Source of the DNA: Achromobacter spanius
Lineage (GTDB): Bacteria > Pseudomonadota > Gammaproteobacteria > Burkholderiales > Burkholderiaceae_B
Length of the DNA stretch: 64,000 bases
NCBI RefSeq assembly: GCF_003994415.1
Contig: NZ_CP034689.1
Location: 3,968,001-4,032,000, forward strand
Reading direction: 5' to 3'
Shown here: positions 8,124-16,503 of the stretch, in pieces
Layout of the letters: the number at the start of each line of letters is the position of its first letter
Position numbering within the stretch: position 1 is the stretch's first letter
Notes under the pieces: model-generated
The model's database searches: none
What the model was told of the DNA's origin: nothing
The model's input: only the letters and a program-made list of their open reading frames with translations
Translations under genes and position numbers: made by a program

Positions 8124-9488
8124 TCAGGCCGCCTGCGCCGCTGCGCGCGGCGTTTCCAGAATGCGGCTCACCATGCCAGTGCAGACCTCGCCCGCGCGAA
8201 ACGCCGGGTCGTCCAGCACCTGCAGCATGAATGGAATGTTGGTCTTGACGCCTTCGATGCGGAACTGCGCCAGGGCGTGTTTCAACAGCGCCACGGCCTC
8301 GTCCCGAGTGGCCGCATGCGCGATCACTTTGGCCAGCATGGGGTCGTAGTGGCTGGACACGCGGCAACCTTCGGCGTAGCCCGTTTCCACGCGCACGCCG
8401 CGCAGGTCGGGCGGGGAAAACGCCCGCAGTACGCCCGGTGACGGCAGAAAACGCACGGGGTCTTCCGCATACACACGCGCTTCCAGCGCATGCCCCCGCA
8501 AGGGCGGCACCTGTGGCAGCACGCTTTCCATATGCTCGCCCGCCGCCAACCGCAACTGCGCGGCCACGATGTCGACGCCGGTCACCGCTTCCGTCACGGC
8601 ATGCTCGACCTGCAAGCGGGTATTGATTTCCAGGAAGGAAAAGCCAGACTCCGGCGTGTACAGCATTTCAACGGTGCCGATCACGTCATAGCCCAGGCCG
8701 GCCAACATACCTTCCAGCCGGGTCGCCATGTCTTGCACGGCGGCACGATCCAGCCCTGGCGCGGGCGCTTCTTCCAGCACTTTTTGATGACGGCGCTGGG
8801 TCGAACAATCGCGTTCGTACAGACAACGAACCTGCCCGTGTCGGTCAGCCAGAAACTGGAATTCAATATGCCTTGGGTTGCTCAGCAGCTTTTCCAGGTA
8901 CAGGTCCGATCCACCAAAGCTGCGCTCTGCGATCAGCCGCGCCCGCGCCCATTCGGCGTCGACATCCTGCGGGCCGTGCAGGGGAATCATGCCGATGCCG
9001 CCGCCGCCCGAGGCCGGCTTGATCAAGACCGGATAACCCAGTGCTTGCGCGGCCTGGCGCACCGCATCCAGGTCAGCGCCCAGCACCGCGCTGCTGGGCG
9101 CCATCGGCATGCCCAGCGCGGCCATGGCGTCGCGCGCCTGCGTTTTGTGCCCCAGCATCCGGATCCAGCGCGGCGACGGCCCCACAAAGACCATGCCCGC
9201 CTGTTCCACGGCCTGGGCAAAGTCCGCGTTCTCGGACAGGAATCCATAGCCCGGATGCAGCGCGTCCGCGCCGGTCTCGCGCGCCACGCGCAGCAAGGTG
9301 TCACGGTTCAGATAGCTTTGCGCGGCGGGCGCGGGGCCGATCGCCACCGCCGCGTCTGCTTCACGCAGATAAGGAAGATCGCGGTCCGCCTCGGAATACA
9401 CGGCAACCGATTCCAGGCCCAGCGCGCGCAGCGCCCGGATGACACGCCGGGCAACCGCGCCCCGGTTGGCAATAATGACTCGTTTCAT
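8124..9488 (-). CDS. Biotin carboxylase subunit of an acyl-CoA carboxylase
   Basis: A 454-residue ATP-grasp biotin carboxylase. I chose ATG 9488 (MKRVIIANRGAVARR) because GGGAG lies six bases before it; another ATG at 9512 overlaps the upstream stop as ATGA. Seen in order: the N-terminal IIANRG fold, HPGYGFLSENADFA, the ATP lid SGGGGIGM, the lysine-bearing YPVLIKPAS, the active-site EINTRLQVEHAVTEAVTGVD, and a C-terminal EARVYAEDP. It ends where the biotinyl domain would begin in fused enzymes, matching the separate carrier gene that follows. Reaction: ATP- and bicarbonate-dependent carboxylation of biotin. Confidence 0.93.
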   Translation of the reverse strand: MKRVIIANRGAVARRVIRALRALGLESVAVYSEADRDLPYLREADAAVAIGPAPAAQSYLNRDTLLRVARETGADALHPGYGFLSENADFAQAVEQAGMVFVGPSPRWIRMLGHKTQARDAMAALGMPMAPSSAVLGADLDAVRQAAQALGYPVLIKPASGGGGIGMIPLHGPQDVDAEWARARLIAERSFGGSDLYLEKLLSNPRHIEFQFLADRHGQVRCLYERDCSTQRRHQKVLEEAPAPGLDRAAVQDMATRLEGMLAGLGYDVIGTVEMLYTPESGFSFLEINTRLQVEHAVTEAVTGVDIVAAQLRLAAGEHMESVLPQVPPLRGHALEARVYAEDPVRFLPSPGVLRAFSPPDLRGVRVETGYAEGCRVSSHYDPMLAKVIAHAATRDEAVALLKHALAQFRIEGVKTNIPFMLQVLDDPAFRAGEVCTGMVSRILETPRAAAQAA

Positions 9489-9508
9489 CTTGCGCTCCCG
9501 ATGCGGTG

Positions 9509-11056
9509 TCATGGCCGATAGCCAAAGGCGCGCGGGCCGGGTTCGCGCAAGGGCATCACCACTTCCACGAACTCTTCCAGCACCTTGCGCGTGGTGGCGG
9601 GGTCGATGATGTCTTCCACGACAAAGGCTTCGGCGCTGCGAAATGGCGAGGTCAGGCCGCGCACGCGGGCTTCGATCTCGCGCATCTTGGCCTCCGGGTC
9701 TGACGCCGCTTCGATCTCGGCTTTGTAGGCCACCTCCAGCCCGCCCTCCACCGGCAAAGACCCCCACTGAGCTGATGGCCAGGCATAGCGGAAATTGAAG
9801 CGGCCCGCGCTTTGATGGCCGCCCGCCGCCACGCCAAAGGCTTTCCGCACGATGATGGAGCACCAGGGCACGGTGGACTGCGCCACGGCGGTCAAGGCGC
9901 GCACGCCGTAACGCATGGCGCCGGCCTTCTCGGCATTCAGGCCAATTTGGAAACCCGGCACGTCCACCAGGTTCACGACAGGCAGGTGGAACGTTTCGGC
10001 CAGGTCCAGCAGGCGCGTGAACTTCTCGGCGGCGGGGCCGTCCCAGCCGCCGCCGTAGTGATAGGGGTCGCTGGCGAATACCGCCACCGGCCAGCCATCG
10101 ATACGCGCCAGGCCCGCGATCACCGCCCTGCCCCAGCGCTTGCCGATTTCCATGAACGATCCCTCGTCCATCAAGGCCGATACGATGGGCCGCATCTTGT
10201 AGACGGCGCGCGGATCGCTGGGGATGGCGTTGCGCAGCCAGTCCTGGTCGCCGGCAGCGCTGCCGGGGCTTGCCGCGCGCGGCGGCAACTCATGCACCGA
10301 GCGTGGCAGATACGACAGGAAGCGGCGCGCCATGGCGAAGGCGTCCGCTTCCGAATCGGCTTCATCATCCACCACGCCATTGCGGGTATGGATGTCGCTG
10401 CCGCCCAGTTCATTCTTTTCCAGGTTCTGGCCGATGCGCGCCACGACCGGCGGCCCGGCGATGAATAGCTGCGAGGTCTCGCGCACCATCACGGCGTAAT
10501 GGCTGGCGGCCACGCGCGCCGCGCCCAGGCCCGCCACCGAGCCCAAGGCCAGCGACACCACCGGCACGGTGGCCAGATTTTGCGCCATCAGGGGCCACAT
10601 GCGCAGCTTGGGCAACAAGGTGTGGCCCTTGATTTCGATATTGCGCACCGACCCGCCGCCGCCCGTGCCGTCCACCAATCGCAACAGCGGCAGGCGCAGA
10701 TCATGCGCCATGCGTTCGGCCTCGACCAGCTTGTCGCCCACCGCGCCGTCGTTGGCGCCACCACGCACAGTGAAATCATCGGCGGCCACCACCACCGGCC
10801 GCCCTTCCACCTTGGCTCGGCCGATCAGCAGATTGGACGGCGTCAGGTCGGTCAGGCGTCCTTCGGAGTCGTACTCGCCGCTGCCCGTCAGCGCGCCCAC
10901 TTCGCGAAACGAGTCCGCATCGACCATGGTGGCGATACGTTCGCGCACCGGCAGCTTGCCGCCTTCCCGATGCCGGCGCACCTTGGCCTCGCCGCCCATG
11001 CGCGCCGCCAACTCCTTGCGCAACGCCAGTTCTTGCAGTTCTTTATCCCAGGACAC
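9509..11056 (-). CDS. Acyl-CoA carboxylase carboxyltransferase (beta) subunit
   Basis: About 515 residues from the GTG at 11056 (VSWDKELQELALRKELAARMGG), which has a strong GGGAGGAG site six bases upstream; the frame also allows a TTG start at 11125, overlapping the preceding gene. It has both crotonase-like halves of a carboxyltransferase: the N-terminal half with RRHREGGKLPVRERI, VVAADDFTVRGG and LVDGTGGGGS, and the C-terminal half with FASDPYHYGGGWDG, VNLVDVPGFQIG and AYAWPSAQWGSLPVEGG-like text. The size fits methylcrotonyl-, propionyl- or geranyl-type subunits. Acyl specificity cannot be decided from the sequence. It overlaps or directly follows the Bug receptor gene in the operon. Confidence 0.9.
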   Translation of the reverse strand: MSWDKELQELALRKELAARMGGEAKVRRHREGGKLPVRERIATMVDADSFREVGALTGSGEYDSEGRLTDLTPSNLLIGRAKVEGRPVVVAADDFTVRGGANDGAVGDKLVEAERMAHDLRLPLLRLVDGTGGGGSVRNIEIKGHTLLPKLRMWPLMAQNLATVPVVSLALGSVAGLGAARVAASHYAVMVRETSQLFIAGPPVVARIGQNLEKNELGGSDIHTRNGVVDDEADSEADAFAMARRFLSYLPRSVHELPPRAASPGSAAGDQDWLRNAIPSDPRAVYKMRPIVSALMDEGSFMEIGKRWGRAVIAGLARIDGWPVAVFASDPYHYGGGWDGPAAEKFTRLLDLAETFHLPVVNLVDVPGFQIGLNAEKAGAMRYGVRALTAVAQSTVPWCSIIVRKAFGVAAGGHQSAGRFNFRYAWPSAQWGSLPVEGGLEVAYKAEIEAASDPEAKMREIEARVRGLTSPFRSAEAFVVEDIIDPATTRKVLEEFVEVVMPLREPGPRAFGYRP

Positions 11057-11117
11057 CTTGTGCTCCTCCCTGCCTGTTGCGATGGCGGCATGCGCCGCCG
11101 GTTCAGTCGATGCCGAA

Positions 11118-12098
11118 TCAATCAATCTTGATGTTGGCGCGCTTGATCAGCGCTTCGTTCTGCTTGAGCTCGTCGGCGATCTTCTGCCGGAAAGCCTGCG
11201 GAGACTGCGTGGACGGATTGCCCTGCGCCGCCAGCCGCGCGCGCACGGCGGGGTCCTTGGCCACCGCCGCGATCTCGCGGTTCAAGCGGTCCACCACGTC
11301 GGGCGGCGTGCCGGCCGGCGCAAAGATGCCCACCCAGAACGAGATGTCGAAATCCGGATAGCCCAGCTCGGCCACGGCGGGCACGTCCGGCAGGTCGTGC
11401 CAGCGCTTGGCGGTGGACACGGCCAGCGCGCGCAGCTTGCCGGCCTTGATGAGCGGCACGCCCGACAAGGTGTCGAAACCGAAGTCGACTTCCTTGGACA
11501 GCAAGCCTGCCTCCATCGGCGCCGCGCCCCGGTACGGCACATGCAGCATCTGCACATCGGACATGGCGGCAAGCTGCGCGCCGGCCAGATGCATCAGGTT
11601 GCCGTTGCCGGCCGAGCCATAGCTGATGGTGTTGGGCTTGCTCTTGGCTAGCGCAACCAGCGACTTGACGTCGGTCACGCCCGCCACGCGCGGGTTCTCG
11701 GCGTTGATGGTCAGGATGAAGGGCACCGACACCACGGTCGTTACCGGTGCGAAATCCTTCAAGGGGTCGTATTGCAGATCCTTGTAGAGCAAGGGGTTGA
11801 CGGTGATGGAACTGGAATTGCTGACCAGGATGGTGTAGCCGTCCGGCTTGGCCTGCGCCACGGCGCGCGCGGCGATCATGCCGTTGGCGCCGGTCTTGTT
11901 GTCCACCACGAACGACTGCCCCATGCGGGTGGACAGCGCGTCACCGACGATGCGCGCCACGGTGTCGATGGTGCTGCCGGGGCTGAAGCCCACAACGAAC
12001 TTCACTGGGGCATTGGGATAGTCCGCGGCGCTTGCCGCAATCGGCGCGGCCGTGGATAACGCGATCGCACCTGCTGCCAGCCATGTTGAAACGGTCAT
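11118..12098 (-). CDS. Bug/TctC-family periplasmic receptor
   Basis: A 326-residue tripartite-tricarboxylate-receptor protein. The signal peptide is MTVSTWLAAGAIALSTAAPIAASA, and the mature protein starts DYPNAPVKFVVGFSPGSTIDT, the family's ligand-loop signature. It also shows QSFVVDNKTGANGMIAARAV, PDGYTILVSNS, GSAGNGNLMHLAG and FWVGIFAPAGTPPDVVDRLN. Such receptors bind small carboxylates or aromatic acids. No TctA or TctB membrane partners are encoded nearby, as is usual for the expanded Bug families of Bordetella and Achromobacter. It is the second gene of the operon, directly before the carboxylase, so it probably recognises the pathway substrate. Confidence 0.92.
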   Translation of the reverse strand: MTVSTWLAAGAIALSTAAPIAASAADYPNAPVKFVVGFSPGSTIDTVARIVGDALSTRMGQSFVVDNKTGANGMIAARAVAQAKPDGYTILVSNSSSITVNPLLYKDLQYDPLKDFAPVTTVVSVPFILTINAENPRVAGVTDVKSLVALAKSKPNTISYGSAGNGNLMHLAGAQLAAMSDVQMLHVPYRGAAPMEAGLLSKEVDFGFDTLSGVPLIKAGKLRALAVSTAKRWHDLPDVPAVAELGYPDFDISFWVGIFAPAGTPPDVVDRLNREIAAVAKDPAVRARLAAQGNPSTQSPQAFRQKIADELKQNEALIKRANIKID

Positions 12099-12130
12099 GA
12101 TGTGTCTCCTCCGAGGTTGCCTGATGCCGT

Positions 12131-12155
12131 GCCCCGCGCTACGTCGGCGCGGGGC
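12131..12155. other. Intergenic GC-rich hairpin between two Bug receptor genes
   Basis: Perfect 9-bp stem GCCCCGCGC / GCGCGGGGC with a 7-base loop, in the 84-bp gap between the two receptor genes. There is no T tract, so it is more likely an mRNA processing or stabilising structure than a terminator. Confidence 0.5.
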
Positions 12156-12182
12156 TACGGACGCTTGCGTGCGCGGTTGCGC

Positions 12183-13172
12183 TTACTGCTGGGCGACGGC
12201 GCCAGACGCCTTGACGGCCTGGCCCCACTTCTTCTGTTCCTGCGCCATGAACGTGGCGAACGCCTGCGGTGTGCTGTTCACCACGTCGCCACCCATGGCC
12301 TCGATGCGCGTTTGCATGGCGGGCGTGGCGACGATCTTGGATACGTCTTCATAGATGCGTTGCGCCTGGGCCTGCGGCAGCGATGCCGGCGCCAACAGGC
12401 CGAACCAGGTGGCCGCCTCGAAGCCGGGCATGCCGGCTTCCGCGAGGGTCGGCACGTCGCGCAGCGCCTGCACCCGCTTGCCGTTGGCAACGGCAAGCGC
12501 CCGCAGCTTGCCGGATTCGATCAAGGGCAAGGCCGACGTGATCGTGGCCAGCATCATCTGCACCTGCCCGCCCGCCAGGTCCGTGAAGGCCGGTGCATCG
12601 CCTCGGTACGGCACGTGCGTGATGCGCGATTGCGTGGCGATCTTGAACAGTTCACCGCTAAGGTGCTGCGCCGTGCCATTGCCGGGCGATGCGAAGTTGA
12701 CCGACGCGCTGTTCTCTTTCAGGTACGCCAGAAATTCGGGCAGCGTCTTGACCGGAATATCGGGGTTGACCACCAGCACCAGCGGCACCTTGGTCACCAA
12801 GGTGATGGGCCTGAAGTCGTTGACGGGGTCGTAGTTCAGTTTGCTGTACAGGTGGCCGCTGATGGTATGGGCGGACGTGGTCATGAAGAGCGTGTAGCCA
12901 TCGCCCTTGGCGCGCGCTACCGAACTGGCGCCGATGGTGGTGCCCGCGCCCGCGCGGTTTTCCACGATGACGCTCTGGCCCCAGGCCTGCGTGAGTTTTT
13001 CCGCCACGGCGCGCGCCACCACGTCGGTGGCCCCGCCCGCGGGGTACGGCACCACCATCGTCACGGGTTTGGACGGATAGGAATCGGCGACTGCCGTTCC
13101 CGCGAACAGCGTCGTGGCACATGCCAGGGCGCACAACCAATTGCGTTGCATCGAGAGGTCTCCTCTTGTCAT
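12183..13172 (-). CDS. Bug/TctC-family periplasmic receptor (first gene of the operon)
   Basis: A 329-residue receptor of the same family as the next gene but clearly not a recent copy. The signal peptide ends near ALACATTLFAGTAVA, followed by DSYPSKPVTMVVPYPAGGATDVVAR. Also visible are QSVIVENRAGAGTTIG, KGDGYTLFMTTSAH, ASPGNGTAQHLSGELF and ATWFGLLAPASLP. It is the promoter-proximal gene, with promoter and operator-like sequence 30-80 bp upstream and divergent from the aldehyde dehydrogenase gene. Two receptors heading one catabolic operon suggest two related ligands, or one transport and one signalling receptor (inference). Confidence 0.92.
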   Translation of the reverse strand: MTRGDLSMQRNWLCALACATTLFAGTAVADSYPSKPVTMVVPYPAGGATDVVARAVAEKLTQAWGQSVIVENRAGAGTTIGASSVARAKGDGYTLFMTTSAHTISGHLYSKLNYDPVNDFRPITLVTKVPLVLVVNPDIPVKTLPEFLAYLKENSASVNFASPGNGTAQHLSGELFKIATQSRITHVPYRGDAPAFTDLAGGQVQMMLATITSALPLIESGKLRALAVANGKRVQALRDVPTLAEAGMPGFEAATWFGLLAPASLPQAQAQRIYEDVSKIVATPAMQTRIEAMGGDVVNSTPQAFATFMAQEQKKWGQAVKASGAVAQQ

Positions 13173-13197
13173 CGAATGACGGTTTGTATATTCTTAT

Positions 13198-13216
13198 CGT
13201 TCCAGTAGACAGAACG
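13198..13216. promoter_or_regulatory. Operator-like palindrome in the Bug operon / aldehyde dehydrogenase divergent promoter
   Basis: CGTTCC-7 bases-AGAACG, followed by C and TTATTCT (13218-13224). It matches the site at 2642-2667 base for base in the outer arm, the inner ACAGAACG and the TTATTCT tail. It overlaps the -35 of a plus-strand promoter and lies downstream of the -10 of the minus-strand promoter, so one bound regulator could control both directions. Confidence 0.65.
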
Positions 13217-13234
13217 CTTATTCTATTTTATATT
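13206..13234 (+). promoter_or_regulatory. Sigma-70-like promoter for the aldehyde dehydrogenase operon
   Basis: TAGACA (13206-13211), 17 bases, TATATT (13229-13234), reading toward the gene at 13322. The -35 element is inside the operator-like palindrome. Confidence 0.5.
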
Positions 13235-13255
13235 TTTTCGCACGAAGCCTGTCAA
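13227..13255 (-). promoter_or_regulatory. Sigma-70-like promoter for the Bug receptor-carboxylase operon
   Basis: On the minus strand, TTGACA (13250-13255), 17 bases, TATAAA (13227-13232). The palindrome begins about 10 bases past the -10, the usual place for a repressor. Confidence 0.6.
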
Positions 13256-13321
13256 CGAATAAATGCATCCGGACGGCGCACGGCCGGTCCGGAATTTCCA
13301 TCAAGAGAGGAACAACCCGTC

Positions 13322-14776
13322 ATGTCCGAATCCTCGGAAACCCTTAAATCCATGCTGATTGGCGGTGAATGGATCGCCCAGGGCGATGCCGCATTCGCGT
13401 CGGTCAACCCGGCCAACGGCGCCCACAACTACCTGATCAGCGCGGCCTCCGATGCACAGGTGGACCAGGCCGTGGAAGCGGCCTGGCAAGCCCAGCGCCA
13501 GCCCGCCTGGCGCGACATGCTGCCGCACCAGCGCGCGGCGATCCTGCGCCGCATTGCCGACGGCATGGAACAACACGCGGACCTGCTGGCGCGTTTGCAG
13601 ATGATTGAAAACGGCAAGGTCTGGGCCGAATGCAAGACGCAGGTGGCCAGCGCCGCGGCCACCTTCCGCTACTACGCGGGCGTGTGCGAAACCTTGGGCG
13701 CTGAAGTCACGCCAGCGCGCGGCAACTACCTGTCCATGACGCACTACGACCCGTATGGCGTGGTGGTGGCGATCACGCCGTGGAACTCACCGCTGACGAT
13801 GGAAGCGCAGAAGGTGGCGCCCGCGCTGGCGGCCGGCAACGCCGTCATCCTCAAACCTTCCGAAGTGACGTCCTCGCCCGCGCTGGCGCTGGGCCGCATC
13901 GCCCTGGAAGCGGGCTTGCCGCCGGGCATTCTCAACGTGGTCACGGGCCTGGGGTCCACGGTGGGCCGCCGCCTGGTCGAACATCCCGGCGTGCGCATGG
14001 TGTCCTTCACGGGCGGCACCGCCAGCGGCCGGGCCATTGCCCACGCCGCCGCCGAAAAGCTGATGCCGGTGGCGCTGGAGCTGGGCGGCAAGTCGCCGCA
14101 CATCGTGTTTGATGACGCCGATCAAGACGCCGCGATAGCCGGCGTGATCGGCGGCATTTTTGAAGGCAGCGGGCAGTCTTGCGTGGCGGGTTCGCGCTTG
14201 TATGTTCATCGGAGCATCGCGGAATCCTTTATCGCAAAACTGGTGGCGCGCGCGGGTCAGCTGAAGGTGGACCTGCCCGATGCCGCTGGCGCGCAGATGG
14301 GTCCGATCGCATCATTTGCCCATCGCGAAAAGATCGAAGGCATGGTCGACGCCGCCAAGCGCGATGGCGCAGAAGTGCTGCTGGGCGGACAGCGACCGGA
14401 CGGCGCCGCGCTTGAAGCCGGCGCGTTCTACCGCCCCACCATCCTGGGCGGACTGGCGCGCGACGCGCACGTGGTGCGCGAAGAAATCTTTGGCCCCGTG
14501 CTGTGCGCGCTGACCTTCGACGACGAAGACGATCTGGTCGAGCAGGCCAACGACAGCGTCTACGGTCTGGCCTCCGGCATCTGGACGGCGGACTACCGCC
14601 GCGCCTGGCGCGTGGCCAAGCGCCTGGAAGCAGGCAGCGTCTGGATCAACACCTACAAGCAGCTTTCCATTTCCACGCCTTTCGGCGGCTTCAAGCAAAG
14701 CGGCATTGGCCGCGAAAAAGGCGTGAGCGGGCTGCGCCTGTACCAGCAATCCAAGGGCATCTACTTCGGCATGTAG
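13322..14776 (+). CDS. NAD(P)-dependent aldehyde dehydrogenase
   Basis: A 484-residue ALDH-superfamily enzyme that oxidises an aldehyde to a carboxylate. The start at MSESSETLKSM follows an AGAGAGGAA site. Recognisable features are the Rossmann region VVVAITPWNSPLTMEAQKVAPALAAGN, the catalytic glutamate in LELGGKSPH (residue 253), the nucleophilic cysteine 287 in GSGQSCVAGSR, and the C-terminal EEIFGPVLC and GGFKQSGIGREKG. It is transcribed away from the Bug-carboxylase operon out of a shared control region and followed by a 3-hydroxyisobutyrate-dehydrogenase-family gene. An alcohol-to-aldehyde-to-acid route feeding the island is a reasonable inference; the substrate is unknown. Confidence 0.93.
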   Translation: MSESSETLKSMLIGGEWIAQGDAAFASVNPANGAHNYLISAASDAQVDQAVEAAWQAQRQPAWRDMLPHQRAAILRRIADGMEQHADLLARLQMIENGKVWAECKTQVASAAATFRYYAGVCETLGAEVTPARGNYLSMTHYDPYGVVVAITPWNSPLTMEAQKVAPALAAGNAVILKPSEVTSSPALALGRIALEAGLPPGILNVVTGLGSTVGRRLVEHPGVRMVSFTGGTASGRAIAHAAAEKLMPVALELGGKSPHIVFDDADQDAAIAGVIGGIFEGSGQSCVAGSRLYVHRSIAESFIAKLVARAGQLKVDLPDAAGAQMGPIASFAHREKIEGMVDAAKRDGAEVLLGGQRPDGAALEAGAFYRPTILGGLARDAHVVREEIFGPVLCALTFDDEDDLVEQANDSVYGLASGIWTADYRRAWRVAKRLEAGSVWINTYKQLSISTPFGGFKQSGIGREKGVSGLRLYQQSKGIYFGM

Positions 14777-14857
14777 GCCGAGCCGAATTTCGCTTTCTTT
14801 CTTCATTTTTCTTTCAGGGCCGCGACGACGGCCTCCCCTTCTTCGGAGACTATCCAC

Positions 14858-15754
14858 ATGTCTGAATTTCAACGAGCCGGCTTCATCGGCCTGGGCGTCA
14901 TGGGCGAACCCATCTGCCGCAACCTGGCCACCAAGGGCGGGCTGCCCGTGCTGGGCTGCGATACCGACCCCGCGCCCTTGCAGCGCCTGGCTTCGCATGG
15001 CGTGGTAGCCGCGACCACCACGCAGATCATGCGCGAATGCGACGTGGTGTTCCTGTCGTTGCCATCCGGCGAAATCGTGGCGCAGCTTGCGCGCGCGGCG
15101 GATGGTTTGCTGGCCCATGCGCGCCAGGGCCAATTGATCGTGGACCTGAGCACCTCGCCGGTGGACGTCACGCGCGAACTCGCCGCCGAATTCGCGGCCA
15201 AGGGTGCCACCTTCATGGACGGCCCTGTCGCGCGCACACGTGCCGCCGCCGAAGCCGGCACGCTGTCCGTCATGATCGGCGGCGACGAGGCGACCTTTGC
15301 GCGCATCAAGCCGCTGGTATCCACGTTCGCCAACGAGATCACCTATTGCGGCCCGGTGGGCAGTGGCCAGGTCGTGAAGATCCTGAACAACATGGTGTTG
15401 TTCGAGACCGTGGTGGCGCTGTCGGAAGCGCGCGCCATTGCACGCCGTTCGGGGGTGGATCCGCAGGTATTGCTGGAGACCTTCACACGCGGTTCGGCCG
15501 ATAGCTTCGCGTTGCGCAACCACGGCTTAAAGGCTATTCTGCCCGGTGAATTTCCCGAAAAAGCCTTCCCCGTGGACTATGCCCGCAAAGACCTGCGCTA
15601 CGCGCTGGCACTGGCGGAACAGACCGGCGTAGAGGCACTGGGCGCCCGCAACGTAGACCACTGGTTTGACGCCGCGATGGCCCAGGGCCATGGCAACCGC
15701 TATTTCCCGGTCATCAGCCGGGTCATTGATCCGGACCCGGGAACCACCGCCTAA
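14858..15754 (+). CDS. 3-hydroxyisobutyrate dehydrogenase-family oxidoreductase
   Basis: A 298-residue beta-hydroxyacid dehydrogenase. The N-terminal nucleotide fold GFIGLGVMGEPICRNLATKG is followed by the substrate loop DGPVARTRAAAEAGTLSVMIGGD and the catalytic-lysine helix GSGQVVKILNNM (lysine 174). The family also includes tartronate semialdehyde reductase and related enzymes, so the precise substrate is open; NAD versus NADP was not judged. It lies 81 bp after the aldehyde dehydrogenase and 17 bp before the IclR gene, forming a three-gene unit. Confidence 0.9.
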   Translation: MSEFQRAGFIGLGVMGEPICRNLATKGGLPVLGCDTDPAPLQRLASHGVVAATTTQIMRECDVVFLSLPSGEIVAQLARAADGLLAHARQGQLIVDLSTSPVDVTRELAAEFAAKGATFMDGPVARTRAAAEAGTLSVMIGGDEATFARIKPLVSTFANEITYCGPVGSGQVVKILNNMVLFETVVALSEARAIARRSGVDPQVLLETFTRGSADSFALRNHGLKAILPGEFPEKAFPVDYARKDLRYALALAEQTGVEALGARNVDHWFDAAMAQGHGNRYFPVISRVIDPDPGTTA

Positions 15755-15771
15755 TCATCCCTATCATTCCA

Positions 15772-16488
15772 ATGAGCCGTACCCCTACTCAGGACAATTC
15801 CAGTGACGGCGTCGCCGCCGTCGAACGCGCCCTGACGATCGTCGGCGCCGTGGCCGAACGCACCGAGCCCATCACGCTTGCCGACCTTTCCCGAGCCACG
15901 GGGTTTTACAAGAGCACGCTCTTGCGGCTCATCGCCTCGCTTGAAAAAGCAGCCCTGGTGGTGCGCCGCGCCGACGGCCGTTATTCATTGGGGCCTTACG
16001 CCCACCACCTGGGACGCGCCTACGAAGCCACCTACCGGCTGACGGAAACCATTCTGCCGCTGCTGCAAGGCCTGGTCGACAAGGGCACGGAAAGCGCGTC
16101 GTTCCACGTCTATCACGACGCGCATTCCCGCGTGTGCGTGCTGCGCGTCGATTCGCACCATTCCACCCTGGACCGCATTCGCGTGGGCGATTTGCTGCCG
16201 CTGGACAAGGGCGCCGCCGGCAAGCTGCTGACGGCCTATCTGGTCGAAGGCAAGTCGCCCGCCGAAGTGGGCCTGATGCTGACATCCATGGGCGAACGCG
16301 ACCCGAACTGCGCCGCCGTGGCCAGCCCGGTGTTCGGGCCGGACGGCGACATCTGCGGAGCCATCTCGTTGTCGGGTCCCAAGGAACGCTACTCGCCCGC
16401 CGCCGTCAAGAAGATGGCCAAGCTGGTGCAGGAAGCCGCGGCCGACGCCACACGGTCCCTGGGCGGACGCTGGCCGTCAGCAAAATAA
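15772..16488 (+). CDS. IclR-family transcriptional regulator
   Basis: A 238-residue regulator. The N-terminal winged helix-turn-helix (about 10-75) reads VAAVERALTIVGAVAERTEPITLADLSRATGFYKSTLLRLIASLEKAALVVRR. The ligand-binding domain follows, with LDKGAAGKLLTAYL and a C-terminal ASPVFGPDGDICGAISLSGP typical of the family. No good ribosome-binding site precedes the ATG; it may be coupled to the dehydrogenase stop 17 bp upstream. IclR proteins sense organic-acid effectors and bind palindromes in catabolic promoters. The repeated GTTCY-AGAAC palindrome at the two operon promoters of this island is the best candidate target (inference). Confidence 0.92.
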   Translation: MSRTPTQDNSSDGVAAVERALTIVGAVAERTEPITLADLSRATGFYKSTLLRLIASLEKAALVVRRADGRYSLGPYAHHLGRAYEATYRLTETILPLLQGLVDKGTESASFHVYHDAHSRVCVLRVDSHHSTLDRIRVGDLLPLDKGAAGKLLTAYLVEGKSPAEVGLMLTSMGERDPNCAAVASPVFGPDGDICGAISLSGPKERYSPAAVKKMAKLVQEAAADATRSLGGRWPSAK

Positions 16489-16503
16489 AAAGCAGCGCAG
16501 TCC

